DNA from: Impatiens glandulifera
Taxonomy: Eukaryota; Streptophyta; Magnoliopsida; Ericales; Balsaminaceae
NCBI RefSeq assembly: GCF_907164915.1
Contig: NC_061870.1
Location: forward strand, 4,492,273-4,556,272
Length of the DNA: 64,000 bases
Reading direction: 5' to 3'
A program made the position numbers and the translations under genes. The notes under the pieces are model-generated. The model saw nothing but the letters and a program-made list of their open reading frames with translations. It searched no databases and was not told the origin of the DNA. Positions 1-11,494 of this stretch are shown here, one piece after another; the stretch's first letter is position 1; every line of letters begins with the position of its first letter.

Positions 1-931
1 ATCAACCGATCCAAAACTATGTGATAAATTCTCAAAAATGATGACTGACAAATTTCAAATGAGTATGATGGGAGAACTGAGTTTCTTCCTAGGACTTTAG
101 GTTAAGCAGATTGAAGCCGTAACGTTCATAAGTCAACCAAAGTACACAGCCGAACTACTGAAGAAGTTTGGAATGGATACATGCGACGAGGCGGCTACAC
201 CAATGAGTCCTTCCGTAAAGTTAGACAAAAATAAGGATGGTCAAGCCGACATCACAGCATATCGGGGAATGATTGGATCATTGCTTTACCTAACAGTCAG
301 CCGACCGGACATCTTGTTTGCGGTTGGAGTATGCGGGAGATTCCAAGCCAATCCAAAGCAATCATATTACACTGCGGCCAAAAGAATATTAAAATATCTG
401 AAGGGAACTCAAGAAGTGAGACTTTGGTATCCAAAAGACTCAAGTTTCAATCTCATAAGCTACTCAGACGCGGATTACGCAGGATGCAAAATCGATAGAA
501 AGAGTACAAGTGGAACCTGCCAATTCTTGGGTGACCGGCTAGTTACTTAGAGCAGCAAGAAACAGACCTCAGTTACTACATCAACCGCAGAGGCAGAGTA
601 TATAGCAGCCGGAAGCTGCTGTGCACAACTCCTCTGGATCCAACAACAACTAAGGGACTTTGGCGTAGTAGCTGAGGAATCACCAATATTTTGTGACAAC
701 ACTAGCGCGATAGCGATTACATACAATCCGGTGTTGCACTCAAGAACGAAGCACATTGATATAAGACACCATTTCATCCGGGAGCATGTTCAGGAGAAAT
801 ACATCCGGTTGGAATATGTCTCAACTGAGCAACAAGTAGCAGACATCTTCACCAAACCGCTACAAGAAGATAAGTTTTCTCATTTCAGAAATATTCTAGG
901 AATTACTGATGTTAAGCAACTTATACTATGA
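1..931 (+). pseudogene. Ty1/copia pol 3' end (E1): RT C-terminus and RNase H
   Basis: One reading frame runs from the window edge to the stop at 929-931. It encodes the end of a copia reverse transcriptase (MGELSFFLGL, then SRPDILFAVGVCGRFQANP) and the RNase H domain (SYSDADYAGCKIDRKSTSGT, STAEAEYIAAGSCC, FCDNTSAIAI, RTKHIDIRHHFIRE, ending QQVADIFTKPLQE). Two in-frame stops break it: TAG at 98-100, where the paralogue E2 has Gln, and TAG at 548-550, where RNase H normally has Trp. Both are C-to-T or G-to-A changes. It is closely similar to the minus-strand pol of E2 at 47011-48024, so E1 and E2 belong to one family. The YVDD motif and the rest of pol lie left of the window. Confidence 0.95.
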
Positions 932-1554
932 TCATGCATGCATACTGCTTACATACATAATTATGAAAAACTGGGATATGTGTTCAGGGAGAAGCTCTCG
1001 CTTCTCAAACCATATTCAAATAGGCCATTGAAAATTCAAGGACGCTAATTGGGAGGAAGTCTCCGGTTATGCCTGATCACTTCATGATGTCAAATCACGT
1101 GTATATTTACTACACTGTTGGAATGACCTGGTAGAAGTGGATATATCCAAAGCTGAACAAGTGTTGATACGTCTCAACATTTCTTCATAATCGGAATAAA
1201 ATATCCAACTAAAACCGGCCATGAAAAACCGATTAGTACAAATACACTCTGGTTTCGATGGATTGAACTTTTCCGGTTAACTTGAGATAGCTAACCGCGT
1301 TTTCATGCATACCTTGAGAAATGAAGCTTGTAATTAATAAAATACTTTACCTCAATCGAGATGACGACATGTGTCCATCATCAAGAGAGGGAGACTCACA
1401 TCTTGTCAATAGATTTTTGTCATCATGAATATCTTAGTAATAATTACTTTTGCATTGGAAATAAACATTATACACTTCAACAAGTTAAAGCCTATTAACT
1501 AATTGATGACATCACTAAGCATGCTTAACCTATTGATCTAGCCGAGCCCCTGGC
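932..1554 (+). other. Non-coding spacer of E1 between pol and accessory ORF A
   Basis: No supported coding sequence. The stretch is scattered with ACCGG/CCGGT words typical of E1 and E2. It matches in position the spacer at 46550-47010 of E2. Its right end holds the TATA box of ORF A. Confidence 0.6.
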
Positions 1555-1562
1555 TATATAAA
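1555..1562 (+). promoter_or_regulatory. TATA box of accessory ORF A (E1)
   Basis: TATATAAA lies 79 bp before the ATG at 1641, followed by a C/T-rich leader. The same arrangement precedes the other six accessory ORFs in the window. Promoter function is inferred from this recurrence. Confidence 0.55.
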
Positions 1563-1640
1563 CCACCCTCAAATCCTCACAACTCTTCACAAAATTTACT
1601 ATTCACAAAAACTATCTTGAGCTCAAATCACCTCAAGAAC

Positions 1641-2378
1641 ATGAACTCCGACCCACTAGCAAAGAAAATTCTCTTGGCTGATTTCAACTCGATCTATCAA
1701 TATGAAGATCATTAGGTCAAAGAAATGTTCTTAGCCGTTGAAAGAAGCGGGCTAAGAGGATTTCTGGAAAACAGATTCATCCTCGACTACTTAGTAGTCG
1801 ATGAATTCTTCCAGACCGCAAAGGAAGTGCACCAAGACATAATCGTTGCACGAGTTTACGGTCAGTCATTTCTATTCAGCGAGACGGATTTCGCTGAATA
1901 CTGCGGTTTGCCCACTGAAGGGGTAACCGATCTAACCTACTCTCCGGTGACCATTGAAGAAATGTGTCATCGGTTCTCCAACTCTGACATCCCGGTTAGA
2001 CCCTAGGGTGCTAAAAGCCAACTCTTTCACAAGTACCAGCTTCTATGTGAGATTTTGGGAAAGTCCGTTCTGGGTAGAGAGAAAGGATACTACTACACCC
2101 AAAGGCTCTTCGAGATGATGATTGCTGTTACGGTTGGGACACCGGTAAACTGGTCCTGGATCATCTTCAACAACCTAAAGAAGATGATTCTCTCAAACAA
2201 AACCGGCTATGCTCCTCATCTAAGCGGTTTTTGTGCTAGCCTGGATATCCACTCCGGACCCTTCATCACTCTCCATCCAAAGCATGTGCTCACGAAGGAG
2301 AAAATCCAAGAGCTGATCGACCGGTGGGAAGCTGCTAAGGCCAAGAGGAATCAAGCGGCCGGGTCATCAAATGTTTAA
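1641..2378 (+). pseudogene. Accessory ORF A of E1 (post-pol, unknown function)
   Basis: A single frame of 245 codons from ATG 1641 to the stop at 2376-2378, broken by TAG stops near 1713 and 2004. Residues 1-110 follow the pattern shared by all accessory ORFs: (V/A)DF, then SGLRGFLEN, then VDEFFQTA, VYGQSFLFSE and the signature GLPTEG. The second half has YQLLCEILGKSV, then TPVNWSWIIFNNLKKM. This layout recalls the Pfam 'putative plant transposon protein' domain (from memory; not searched). There is no signal peptide or membrane helix. The E2 counterpart at 45738-46481 has nearly the same length. Function unknown. Confidence 0.8.
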
Positions 2379-2700
2379 TTCTTCCTCATCTCCTCTATCC
2401 TTTCCTAAACCGATAATTTTGTTGTACTACCGATTTAGTACTTTGCATTAATGAAGATCATTTCTTTCCTTTTTCGATCAAAAATCAAAGAAATCCTAAA
2501 GTAAATGACCAACATTAAATGCGCCGTATCAAACCAAATCAATTCACTCTTGGAAACAGAAATATTCGCTTTCAAGAAGCATGCCTGATCCGAAAAGACT
2601 AAACATACCCTTATCCTCTTGAAAATTGACAAGGCATTTATGACCAGAAACGGTCTGATTTTTCAAAATATTCTCATTTAATGCACCCAACCGCTCACGC

Positions 2701-2708
2701 TATAAAAG
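2701..2708 (+). promoter_or_regulatory. TATA box of accessory ORF B (E1)
   Basis: TATAAAAG lies 105 bp before ATG 2813; the leader contains a TCTCTCTAA pyrimidine patch. The preceding 320 bp (2379-2700) contain no supported gene. Confidence 0.6.
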
Positions 2709-2812
2709 GGGACCTAACCCTTCCTCTTCAAACACGCTTCCAATACTCTTCTCTCTCTAAGCTTGAAAGTTCAAAGAACTCTGTTCGATTCTCAATCTCA
2801 TTCTTATCCAAA

Positions 2813-3501
2813 ATGAATGCTGAACTACGAAACACAATCATAGTTAACTTCCATGAAATAAGAAATGGCCGGTTTCATGAAAGCATCTTCCAACCGATCG
2901 TAGAATCGGGGCTTCAAGAATTTCTTGAAGGTTCAGACACCATCCTCGAAGAGGAGGTGTACGAGTTCTTCAACAATGGGCATATTCTTAATGATGGTAG
3001 CATTTGGACCATCATTGACGGGAAGTTTCTTCGGTTTACCGAAGAACACTTTGCTCTATTCTTTGACCTTCCAACCGCGAACCGGTCGCCGACCACGGGA
3101 AGAAAGAAAAATTCGCTCCTCAATACCAAGTCTTTCATGACTTGGTTCAGCGGTCTATCATGGGCCGAATGCCCAACCAAAACTATAACCGGGAGGCTTT
3201 CGACATCATGATAGCCATCATCCGAAAATCGCCCATCAACTGGGCTTCCTACCTCTTCAACAATTTGAAGCAGCTCATCACCTCTCCAAGGGGAAGGATC
3301 GGTTTCGCTCCACAAATCACTCGATTCTTGGAGGATCATCGCCACAACCTCGGGCCCGGTGTTCCTGTCGGACCAGCCAACACTCTGACTCTATCCATGC
3401 TTGATAGATAGATATCGAGGATTGAAGAACGGACACCCGACAACACCGTGACCAAATGGCTTGTCAGAATGATCGAGGGGGATTGGATCTATCTAGTTTA
3501 A
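2813..3501 (+). pseudogene. Accessory ORF B of E1 (post-pol, unknown function)
   Basis: ATG 2813 opens a frame with the accessory-family pattern: VNFHEI, ESGLQEFLEG, EVYEFFNNG, IDGKFLRFTE, FFDLPT. Near 3100-3130 the frame shifts by one and the homologous sequence continues (HDLVQRSIMGR, YNREAFDIMIAII, SPINWASYLFNNLKQL). A TAG at 3409-3411 follows LDR, after which the same frame runs on to TAA at 3499-3501, giving about 230 codons in all. The E2 copy (44610-45317) has 236 codons. One frameshift and one stop make this copy inactive. Function unknown. Confidence 0.75.
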
Positions 3502-3900
3502 TCTATCTGTACTTTCCGGTTTTCTGGTCATTTTGTTATACGACCGGAAAACCACTTCATTACTCTATGTTTCAGATATATTTATAAAATTATCTCATTT
3601 CTAAAGTCTCCGGTTATTCAAAATATCTTTTTTTCCGGTTTTGACTTGAATAAACATAAGACTCCATGTTAAACGAAACTTCCGGTTAACAAGCCTCCGG
3701 TAAATCAAAATCTCAAACCAAGTCTGAAAAAGTTTGAAATACTTACCGCCCACGGTTTTACCGCGCACAAAAAAAATTACCGCCCATTGTATTCTCCGCA
3801 TTTACCGCCGAAACTTACTGCAGTAAGTTTTGGAGGGAAAGTTGGCGCCAAAAACATAACCAAGTGACGGTTCACCTTCCAACCGTTCAAAACCGCCTCC

Positions 3901-3908
3901 TATATAAA
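3901..3908 (+). promoter_or_regulatory. TATA box of accessory ORF C (E1)
   Basis: TATATAAA lies 108 bp before ATG 4016 and is followed by CTTTCTCTCTCTAAA. Upstream (3502-3900) is a non-coding stretch with repeated TACCGCC and CCGGTT words and a TTGGCGCC palindrome near 3843; no gene is supported there. Confidence 0.6.
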
Positions 3909-4015
3909 TTCAAAACATTTCATTATTTGCAAAAACTTTCTCTCTCTAAATATCTTAAAATTTCTCTAACTTCCGGTCATCGATGTTCTTCATCTTCTTC
4001 ATTCACAAAATCATC

Positions 4016-6931
4016 ATGACTCTAGTAAAAGCACTTTTTCAATACATGCTGTAGGTTGATTTCAGCGACATCGACGAACACGCTGGGGAAGAGAACAAGG
4101 CAGTGCTGCAATCGCTAAAGGGTTCGGGATTGGAAACATATTTGTCTAGTTCGTTCATCGTGCATCCGACGGAAGTTATGGAGTTTCTGGCGACGGCGAC
4201 TCTAACGAAAAGGACGGTCTCCGCCACCGTGAGCGGCAAAGCAGTTAACATCACGGAGGAGCTCTTTTCTGAAGCACTCGGTTTGCCGAATACCGGACTG
4301 GACTTCAAAACGAGCCTGACAGACGCAGAATCCAACGCGGTCCGGTTGGTGATATCGGTTGACGACAAGGATCTGGTGACTCACTCGAGCCGGAAGAACA
4401 AACTCAAGCCGGAGTTCAAATGGCTGTTGAACACAGTCTCCAGATCACTTCAGGGTAGAGGAGGAAACTTCGATAACCTGACCAAGCTAAAGTTGAAAAT
4501 GATGATGGCGATTGTCCGCGGTGACAAGATAGACTGGGGAACCGTTCTGTTCGAACAGTTCTGCGAAATGGTAGTGAATAAGGATGGCCGGGTTCAGGCC
4601 TTCGCAATGCAAATAGTGAAAACTCTTAAGTTCCTTAATGTGGAACTTGGTGAAGGTGAACCGCTTCCATCCGCTAATATTCTTAACTCTGAGCAAATGA
4701 GCAAGAAGACTGCCAAAGCGGCTAGGCCGAAGTCCTCCAGAACGAAGTCATCAAAAGGAACCAGCTCATCCGCACAGGCTGTAGAAAGTTCGAAACAAGA
4801 AGATCCCAAGGGGAAGGCGGTTCAAGCCGAGGCCTCTCAGAAGAAAAAGGGAAGGAAGAAGACATCCGCGAAGAAGAGCTCCAACAAACCGGCAGACTCC
4901 GAGAAAACTCTCTCCTCGGATCATTCACCAAAGAGAACCACAGACATTCTTCAGCCCACTCCCATCAACACAATTCATCCCATTCCAGTTGACTCTCCAC
5001 CATCAAGGCAAACCGAACTCTCGGGGATCCAAGAAACTAAGTCAACATCGAAGGAGGCAGAAGAGGTTAGTATTCACTCTGAAAACTCCAAGTCCCCGAA
5101 CAAGAAACTCGATGAGATAATGGTTGAAGTAGGTTTAAGAACCTCAGAAGTTATAGTGGACGTGGTCCAAACTCTACATCGTGAAACCGAAGATGACGTG
5201 ACAAGTCTTCTCAAGCTAGCTGATCAGGTTGAGATACCCGGTCAGAGTGAAACTCATCCGGTCGAAGAAACGGCCAAAACTGAGAACATCACCCCTCCGG
5301 CTCAGGAGGGAAATATTGAAGAAAAAGAACCATCCGGTTCGGCGGGGAACAAGTCCGTTCTAACCGACACAACGCTCCGATCGGCCCAAGACGGGCTAGC
5401 TGATTCAACAATCACACCTGAAGGTCCAATTCAGGTTAACAAAGGGAAAAAAGTTTTACTTGAGGATTCTGCGGTAAAGGGAAAAAGTGTTCTGCAAACC
5501 GGTTCACAACCTGAGATTGTAACCGAAGCCGAGGTCCCCATTTCGGAAGAAGAAGAGGAGGAGATGTTTCAACAGCTTCTCCTGGATATGAACAAGGATG
5601 CTGGAGAGTTGGTCTCATCATACCACTTATGGGTCAAGCTACGTTGTGAAACAAAGCTATCAGACATGATCCCCGATATGAGCGGTAACAAACACTGGGA
5701 GAAACTGTTGGAACTAGAAGAAGAAGCTCTCAAGCTAGCAGGTACCAACGTCATTCAAGCCGCATTCAACAAGACGTTGGAGATTCATGAATACGCCCGG
5801 CTACATGCAGTAGAAGATGCATTGAGGGAGGCAGAAGGAGCAACTTTAACTCCAATAGAATCAAGAATGTTTGAGCGGTTTTACTCAGTGCGTGATAAAC
5901 TCATTCAAAGTGTTGACCGGCTCGAAGCAGAATGGAAGGACAAGTGCAAACATGTCTTAACTTATGCCGATCTCTACCAAAGCAAACCCTTCTTTGGTAC
6001 CGGAGAGTCCTCCATGACAGTAGAAAACCGGAGCAGCGATCCTCCACAGACTGATAATACTCCGGATCTTGAGCAAGTAAAGGAAGTAGTGGTTGATACA
6101 ATCATCTCTTGTCTTCACAATTACATCATTGCTACCGATGAGAAGATTGCAACCGTTGAAACCAATTTGACAGAAACTATCTGGGGATCCATTCAATCCG
6201 AAATCGCCAACACCACTCAAACTTCGATCAAGTCGATGATAGATGAAACTGTGCAAACATTAATTAAGTCAATGATCGCCGAATCCGTTCAAACCGCAAC
6301 CGCTCCTTTGATAGACATGATGCAGGCTATGGCCGCTCAGATTGAAGAGCTATCCAAAATTCAAGTCAACAAAAGTCAAGCGCAGATCAGTTCTGATGCC
6401 AAAACTGCAAACAAACTTCAAGACGAAGAAAAGGAGAGGGAACGGTTAAGGAAGGAAATTGAGGACAAAGATCTTGAGTTTGCCAAGAAATGCGATGAGG
6501 AGGAAAAAGCCGCTCTACAAGAATCCACATCGGCTCAACCCTCGCACTCTATGAAGACAAGAAATAAGAACAAACGGAAAACGGTTGCGGCCGTAATGAA
6601 GCTGGTAGAAAGAAGCGGTCTAGGAGAGATTCAACTGGTCGGACTAAACGAAGAACCTCTTGACGAAGAAGAAGAGGATATCAAACAACTCAACCGGCGA
6701 AAGAAGAAAGCAGTCGAAACTCCAAGTACCAGACCGATTGTTGCTCAACCGTCTCGCCCACCAAGACCAGTAAGTGGCGGTTTTGGCAAACGAACTCCCG
6801 GCATCTCAAGTGTATGGACCGGATGGCAATTCGACGCTGAACGAAGAGAGAGGGAATGGAAGGCAAGGGAAGAAAAAGAAAGGAGGCGGAAGGAGAAAGA
6901 AAATGAAAAGGGGGGACCATCCAATCCTTAG
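4016..6931 (+). CDS. Accessory ORF C of E1, about 970 aa, nearly intact
   Basis: The ATG at 4016 matches the start of the E2 and E3 homologues but is followed by TAG at 4052-4054, where those have CAG (the LQVDF motif). From there 942 codons are open to 6931. Residues 1-195 of that open part form the accessory domain (GSGLETYLSSSF, EVMEFLATATL, GLPNTGLDF; then KIDWGTVLFEQFCEMV). At about 200-262 lie Lys/Ser-rich basic stretches that look like nuclear-localisation signals (KKKGRKKTSAKK), then a long acidic, Ser/Pro-rich region. A predicted coiled coil covers about 735-810, and the tail is very basic and charged (about 915-939). No membrane segment is seen. Function unknown. A protein could be made only by readthrough of the stop or from a downstream start. 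Confidence 0.8.
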
Positions 6932-7103
6932 TTTCTTTTCCTTCTTAAGAACAATTTATCTGTGTTTGGCTTTATTTCAGAACTCAGTCATTTTTTTCCA
7001 TACTTTAAAGTACTTAGTTCACTAAACATTATTTGAAAAATCAAAACATGTTTTTCTTAAACAGAAAAACATCAAATAGGGAGAAATTGTCAAACAGATT
7101 TTT

Positions 7104-7380
7104 CAAACCGGCCAGACATTACAAATTTTGAATATTTATTCTAAATAATCAAAAAGGGAAAATTGATAGAAAAATTAAGTAAGTTAATTTTTTAAACCCG
7201 GCCAGACATTATAAGTTTTGAATATTTATTCTAAATAATCAAAAAGGGAGAAATTGATAGAAAAATTAAGTAAGTTAATTTTCAAACCGGCCATACATTA
7301 CAATTTTTGAATATTTATTCTAAATAATCAAAAAGGGAGAAATTGATAGAAAAATTAAGTAAAGTTAATTTTTGGAACCG
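7104..7380 (+). repeat. Tandemly repeated polypurine-tract region of E1
   Basis: Three copies of a unit of about 90 bp follow one another. Each contains ACCGGCCAGACATTA, an AATATTTATTCTAAATAATC stretch, the purine tract AAAAAGGGAGAAAT (AAAAAGGGAAAAT in the first) and TGATAGAAAAATTAAGT. A fourth purine tract (ATAGGGAGAAATTG) lies at 7076-7090. The last copy adjoins the LTR. Multiple polypurine tracts before the 3' LTR have been reported for Sireviruses (from memory). Confidence 0.75.
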
Positions 7381-8539
7381 GCTAGAAAACTAAACAACTA
7401 TTAACTTCTATGTGTAGGAAACAGATCGAACTGCATAAACCGGTTGGAGCCTCACAAACCGGCTGAAGAACACTTCAAAGAAATCTAGTTCCAAGTGATC
7501 AAATCAAAATCAAGAGGAACCGGTTTCAACATTCTCAAGGAACCGGCTAGCAAAGAAAAGTCTACATTCCAGCCGGACTATACTATGTAAGAGTCAACCG
7601 GAAACTAAAATCTATAGAGATGACGTAATATGACGAAATAGACGTGTCTCGAAGAAATAAAAGAAGATAAGATCCGATCAGAAGCATGCGAGAAAAACAA
7701 TAATGATTTACTGATCCGACTTCGACAGCCGGAGGGTGCATGCCTGACACGTGTTCGAATCTGCAAATCGGCTACGTCATCTTTACCTGAGAAGCATCTG
7801 CATGCTTGCCAAGTGTTAGGAAGTTGAAACGTGCAAGCAACCTCTCTACACCGGCGTGACTCTGAATTAACCAATCCTACGGTGAGAGAAGAAAATGACC
7901 GTTGAGATCATCTTCACTATAAAAGGAAGACGAAGCGACCTCATTAATGACAAGTTACGAAAATCTTAGAGAGATAAAGAAATCTCACGCGTGATCCAAA
8001 AACCGTTGTGTCATTTACCGAAAGTTATTGTTGTATTGTGTTATTGTATTACATCAAGAGTGAGTTGGTGTAACCGGCGAGTAGCGAGTTAGGCTCGACC
8101 GGCTATGTAACTGTTGTAACTTTGAAAGTTAGTGGAGATCCTTCTCATAACCTGAGAAGAAGGGGTGACGTAGGAGGGTTTGCTCCGAACATCCATAAAA
8201 AATCTTGTCTCGTGTTATTTCCTTTATTTCCTGCTTACTCACTTAACCTAACCACAAACCAAAACAATCTTACTCCTTAAATCAAAAACCGGTTCATACA
8301 CTCCATCTAACCGACTCCTTATTAATCTCATCAAAACTAAGTCGCATACGTTGCTTCAGACTGAAACAGACATTTCCGCCCTTGAACCCGGTTCAAGAGT
8401 CTGTGACAGTTTGCGAGGTGCTGAGAACGGTTATAGTCTCTAACCGGACTATCACCAAAGTGTGTTGTGTGCTGTAAGCGGCCTCCCTTCCTAAAACCGG
8501 AAACACCCCGGTCCTCTAAGGGCGTCCCAGATCCTAACA
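7344..8539 (+). mobile_element. 3' LTR of E1 (left edge uncertain)
   Basis: The right end, CAGATCCTAACA at 8528-8539, matches the terminus of the E2 LTR read on its own strand. The left end is taken as TGATAG after the last purine tract but could be an earlier copy. Inside are a TATA box (CTATAAAAGG, about 7917) and the block TGACGTAGGAGGGTTTGCTC followed by CGAACATCCATAAA (8166-8199) that recurs in other LTRs here. The flanking TSD cannot be checked because the 5' LTR lies outside the window. Confidence 0.65.
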
Positions 8540-10180
8540 GTTTTGGAAAGCTTCCTAAAGATCATTGAAGTGTTCTCCAATCACTAATAAGCTTCTAGGC
8601 CTACTTTAATTCAAGTTGTGATTCAAAATTAGAAATTTTCAAGTTCGATCGGGTTGATCTTATTTATGATTTAATTTCATGCTTTCTATACTTGAAATAA
8701 ATCTTTAGATGATATCTAAACTTTCTATTGAAAAAGATTTCATCAATTCAACCACAGTCAATAAAATCCAAATTTGATTTGAAAATTAGAAAATTAGAAA
8801 ATTCATGTTCTTGAACTTTAGAGCTTGTAAACATGTTAGGATAAATTTCAAATCATAAAATATATATTCCGATAATGTTTGATCAAATTGAAATTTTTTA
8901 AATCAAAAGTTAAATTTCAGTTTTAAAAGTTGTTACATAGCTCACTTGATGTTCTTGTATTGGTCGTGTTAGATTATAAACATCATTTCGAAGCTGTTAA
9001 AATAAGAATTAGGCCATGAGATGGCCAAATTCCAAAATTCCAAAATTTTGTCCTAGATATCATTTTGAAAAATCAATTTTCTTAGGGTTTGATTGATCGA
9101 TTTTAAGAATTAGGGGTTATGATCCCAACATCAAATGGAGTTGATAGCAACTTACATATCATATTTTCATGATCTATATCAAAAGATACAAACCTGCAAT
9201 TTTCATACCAAATAAAGAACATTCAGTATTCTTGGATCGAGTCTTGTAGGACCGAGAGATATGACTAAAAATTCTTGGTCCTAACCGAGACCAAGGACCG
9301 AGAAAATTGACCTAGGACTGGTGTTCTTGAGTTAGGACAGAACCTTAGGACCGGTGTTCTTGAGCTAGGATTGAGAAATACGACTGAGGATTCTCTCCTA
9401 GGACCGAGAGGTCTGACTTGGGACCGAGACTCATAGGACCCACGAACGAGAAATCTAGATCCAGGACCGAGACTCCCAAACCTAGGACCGAACAATCCGA
9501 GTTCAATACCGAGCCTCCCGAACCCCAGGACCGAAAACTCTAATCCTCTAACCGAGTATCCTAAGCCCCGATCGAGAGCTTCCTCGATCTTGACCAAGCC
9601 CATCCGGTCTCCGACTGGTAAAAATATACCCAACCTTTAGGACTCCGGTCCTAAGGTCTGTTTGGTTCCACTTTTTAAATCCAAAATTATTTTTGTAATT
9701 TTGGAACCCCAATCCATTTTCAAATAATCTTGAAAGGTTAGAAAATGATTTCAAAATGTTTTCGAGATATTTCCTTAACAAATATTTTGACTAAAGCTCC
9801 GTTTGGAATTTATTTTTAAATTCTAATACTTTTTTTAATATTTTTTAAGTTTTGTACTCAATCTCTCATAACTGCAATCGTAGTTACACACTTCTAAATA
9901 ATTTGTACAATTATTTATGTAATCTAAACTTATCCTTGTTTAAGACCTCCGGACTATTAATTAAAGAAAAATAAATGTTATAAATAAATAATTTGATAGC
10001 CAGACTTTAAAAAAAATTGTTTTTAATATTCGTGGAAGACATAGCTCGAAGCCCTTTCCCGAGCGTAACCAAATAACGAACCCCTTATGGAAACTCCGGT
10101 ATAAAGTACGTTTATACACGTACATTTTACTATTTTTTCTAAAATCATTTGGCGACTATGTTTGTAAATAAATAATATTC
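8540..10180. other. AT-rich old repeat DNA, possibly a Ty3/gypsy (Tat/Ogre-like) LTR
   Basis: No coding sequence is supported. Text such as CATCAAATGGAGTTGATAGC (about 9130) and, near 10060, GTAACCAAATAACGAACC followed by TTTGGCGACTATG (about 10149) resembles what I recall of Tat/Ogre-type LTR ends and their primer binding site. The match is from memory and weak. No TSD or second LTR was found. Confidence 0.25.
9240..9600. repeat. Degenerate minisatellite based on TAGGACCGAGA
   Basis: About a dozen diverged copies of (C/T)TAGGACCGAGA with spacers of variable length. An apparent minus-strand ORF of 122 codons through it is a by-product of the repeat. Confidence 0.6.
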
Positions 10181-10559
10181 TCTTAAATTAATTATGTTTG
10201 ATTAATTTAAACCGGGTTTCAAATCAAATCGTTATTTGGTTACAATAAATTTCCAAATTATTAAAATTTGAATAAAATTAATTATTTTTGCGTAATTGAT
10301 TTTAAAAGCTGTCAGGTGCTGTCAAAATATTTAAAAATAAATGTTTTATTTTAAAAAGATGTCTGACACGTAAACCAATGTTGAAACCATCGAACATCGA
10401 ACCATCCAGATCCCCCGTATTACCACGTGTCATCTAACACGTGCTAAGCTACAGACTAGGGGATATCATGGGGGTTATAGTTTGATTTATTATTTTATAG
10501 TGGATAGAATCAATCCAAGCTTAGAATTGAGTTCAATCCAAAGAAGTAAAGAGCATTAA

Positions 10560-10800
10560 TCATTAGTAAAAAGAACACAATTATCGAGAAAAATTGTCGA
10601 GAGCGAAAGAAAGTTCACGGTGATATTATTATCACCAATAGCAAAGGAGAGCCCTTAGTGAGAGTTATTGGAAATACCGAGAGCATGAGGTTGCTTTCGG
10701 CGATAAGAATTATTACCGAGAGCTTCTAGTTAAAGCCCTCGGTAAAATTCATTAAATACTATCTCCTAGAGTAGTCGAAGCTCTCGGTGATAATATTATA
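10560..10800. repeat. Cluster of ACCGAGAGC / GCTCTCGGT motifs, possible CACTA subterminal region
   Basis: The words CCGAGAGC, CTCTCGGT and CCCTCGGT occur at least seven times in both orientations in 240 bp. Such arrays are typical of the ends of CACTA (En/Spm) transposons. The CACTA terminus itself was not located, so this is tentative. Confidence 0.35.
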
Positions 10801-11494
10801 TTTTGTGCCCTAAACTCGCAGACTCTCTTCTTTCTTCTTTTTTCTTCCTCTTTGTCGCTCTCTTCCTCTCGCAGCGTCAATCAAAGTTATTAGTTGATCC
10901 TCCTTCATCAATCAGTTGATCCTACTTCATCAATTGGAGCATGGATTTCTTAATCGGAGCGTCAATCGAACTTTTGCGGCGGTTGCGGAGCGTGTATTTC
11001 TTCTTCCTCTCTACTTCTCTCTTCTTCCTCCCTCTTGGCCGCTCCTCCTTCGTACTTAGCGCCATAAGGTTGGAGTTCTGCTATTTGTTTCTGTTTAAAC
11101 AAATGCAAATAATAATCTAGTTATCAACCGTAATTTCTAGGATTCTAACTTATTAGGTAATAGAAAATAGAATTTCTTAGAATACGAGGGTTCTTAATTT
11201 GGCTTATTTTTCTTAGTTTATAGTTCATAGTTTTTTATTTCAAGAACCCGTCAAGCTCGCAACAGTAAAGTGCTTATACCTCTTTCTTTATACGCCTTAA
11301 CGATTATTCCTCATTCTCTTCCCCGTTTATATTTGAATTCTATCGAACAATCCTTTTATATACAGTGTATCTGACTAGCACTATTGCAGATCTGTCTGCC
11401 ATTAACGTTGTTGTAAAGACTTTGGAGTTTCAGGTCTAATTGATAAAAACCTCTTACATGACGAGATGCAAGCCATTCCTAAAGTCAATGTGAT
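10801..11494. other. No supported gene
   Basis: Starts with a C/T-rich tract (TCTTCTTTCTTCTT and similar) and contains short open stretches with no recognisable protein. It could be the leader region of the CACTA-like element on its left; this is speculation. Confidence 0.3.

Noticed and set aside
4039..4368. Minus-strand ORFs within 4039-6920
   Set aside because: Shadows of the 942-codon ORF C on the plus strand.
1641..6931. Accessory ORFs as retroviral envelope genes
   Set aside because: The position after pol invites this, but no signal peptide, membrane helix or cleavage site is visible; the proteins are charged and probably intracellular.
9265..9633. Minus-strand ORF of 122 codons
   Set aside because: It runs through the TAGGACCGAGA minisatellite. 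The protein is a simple reading of the repeat (LG/GP/SR words), with no domain.
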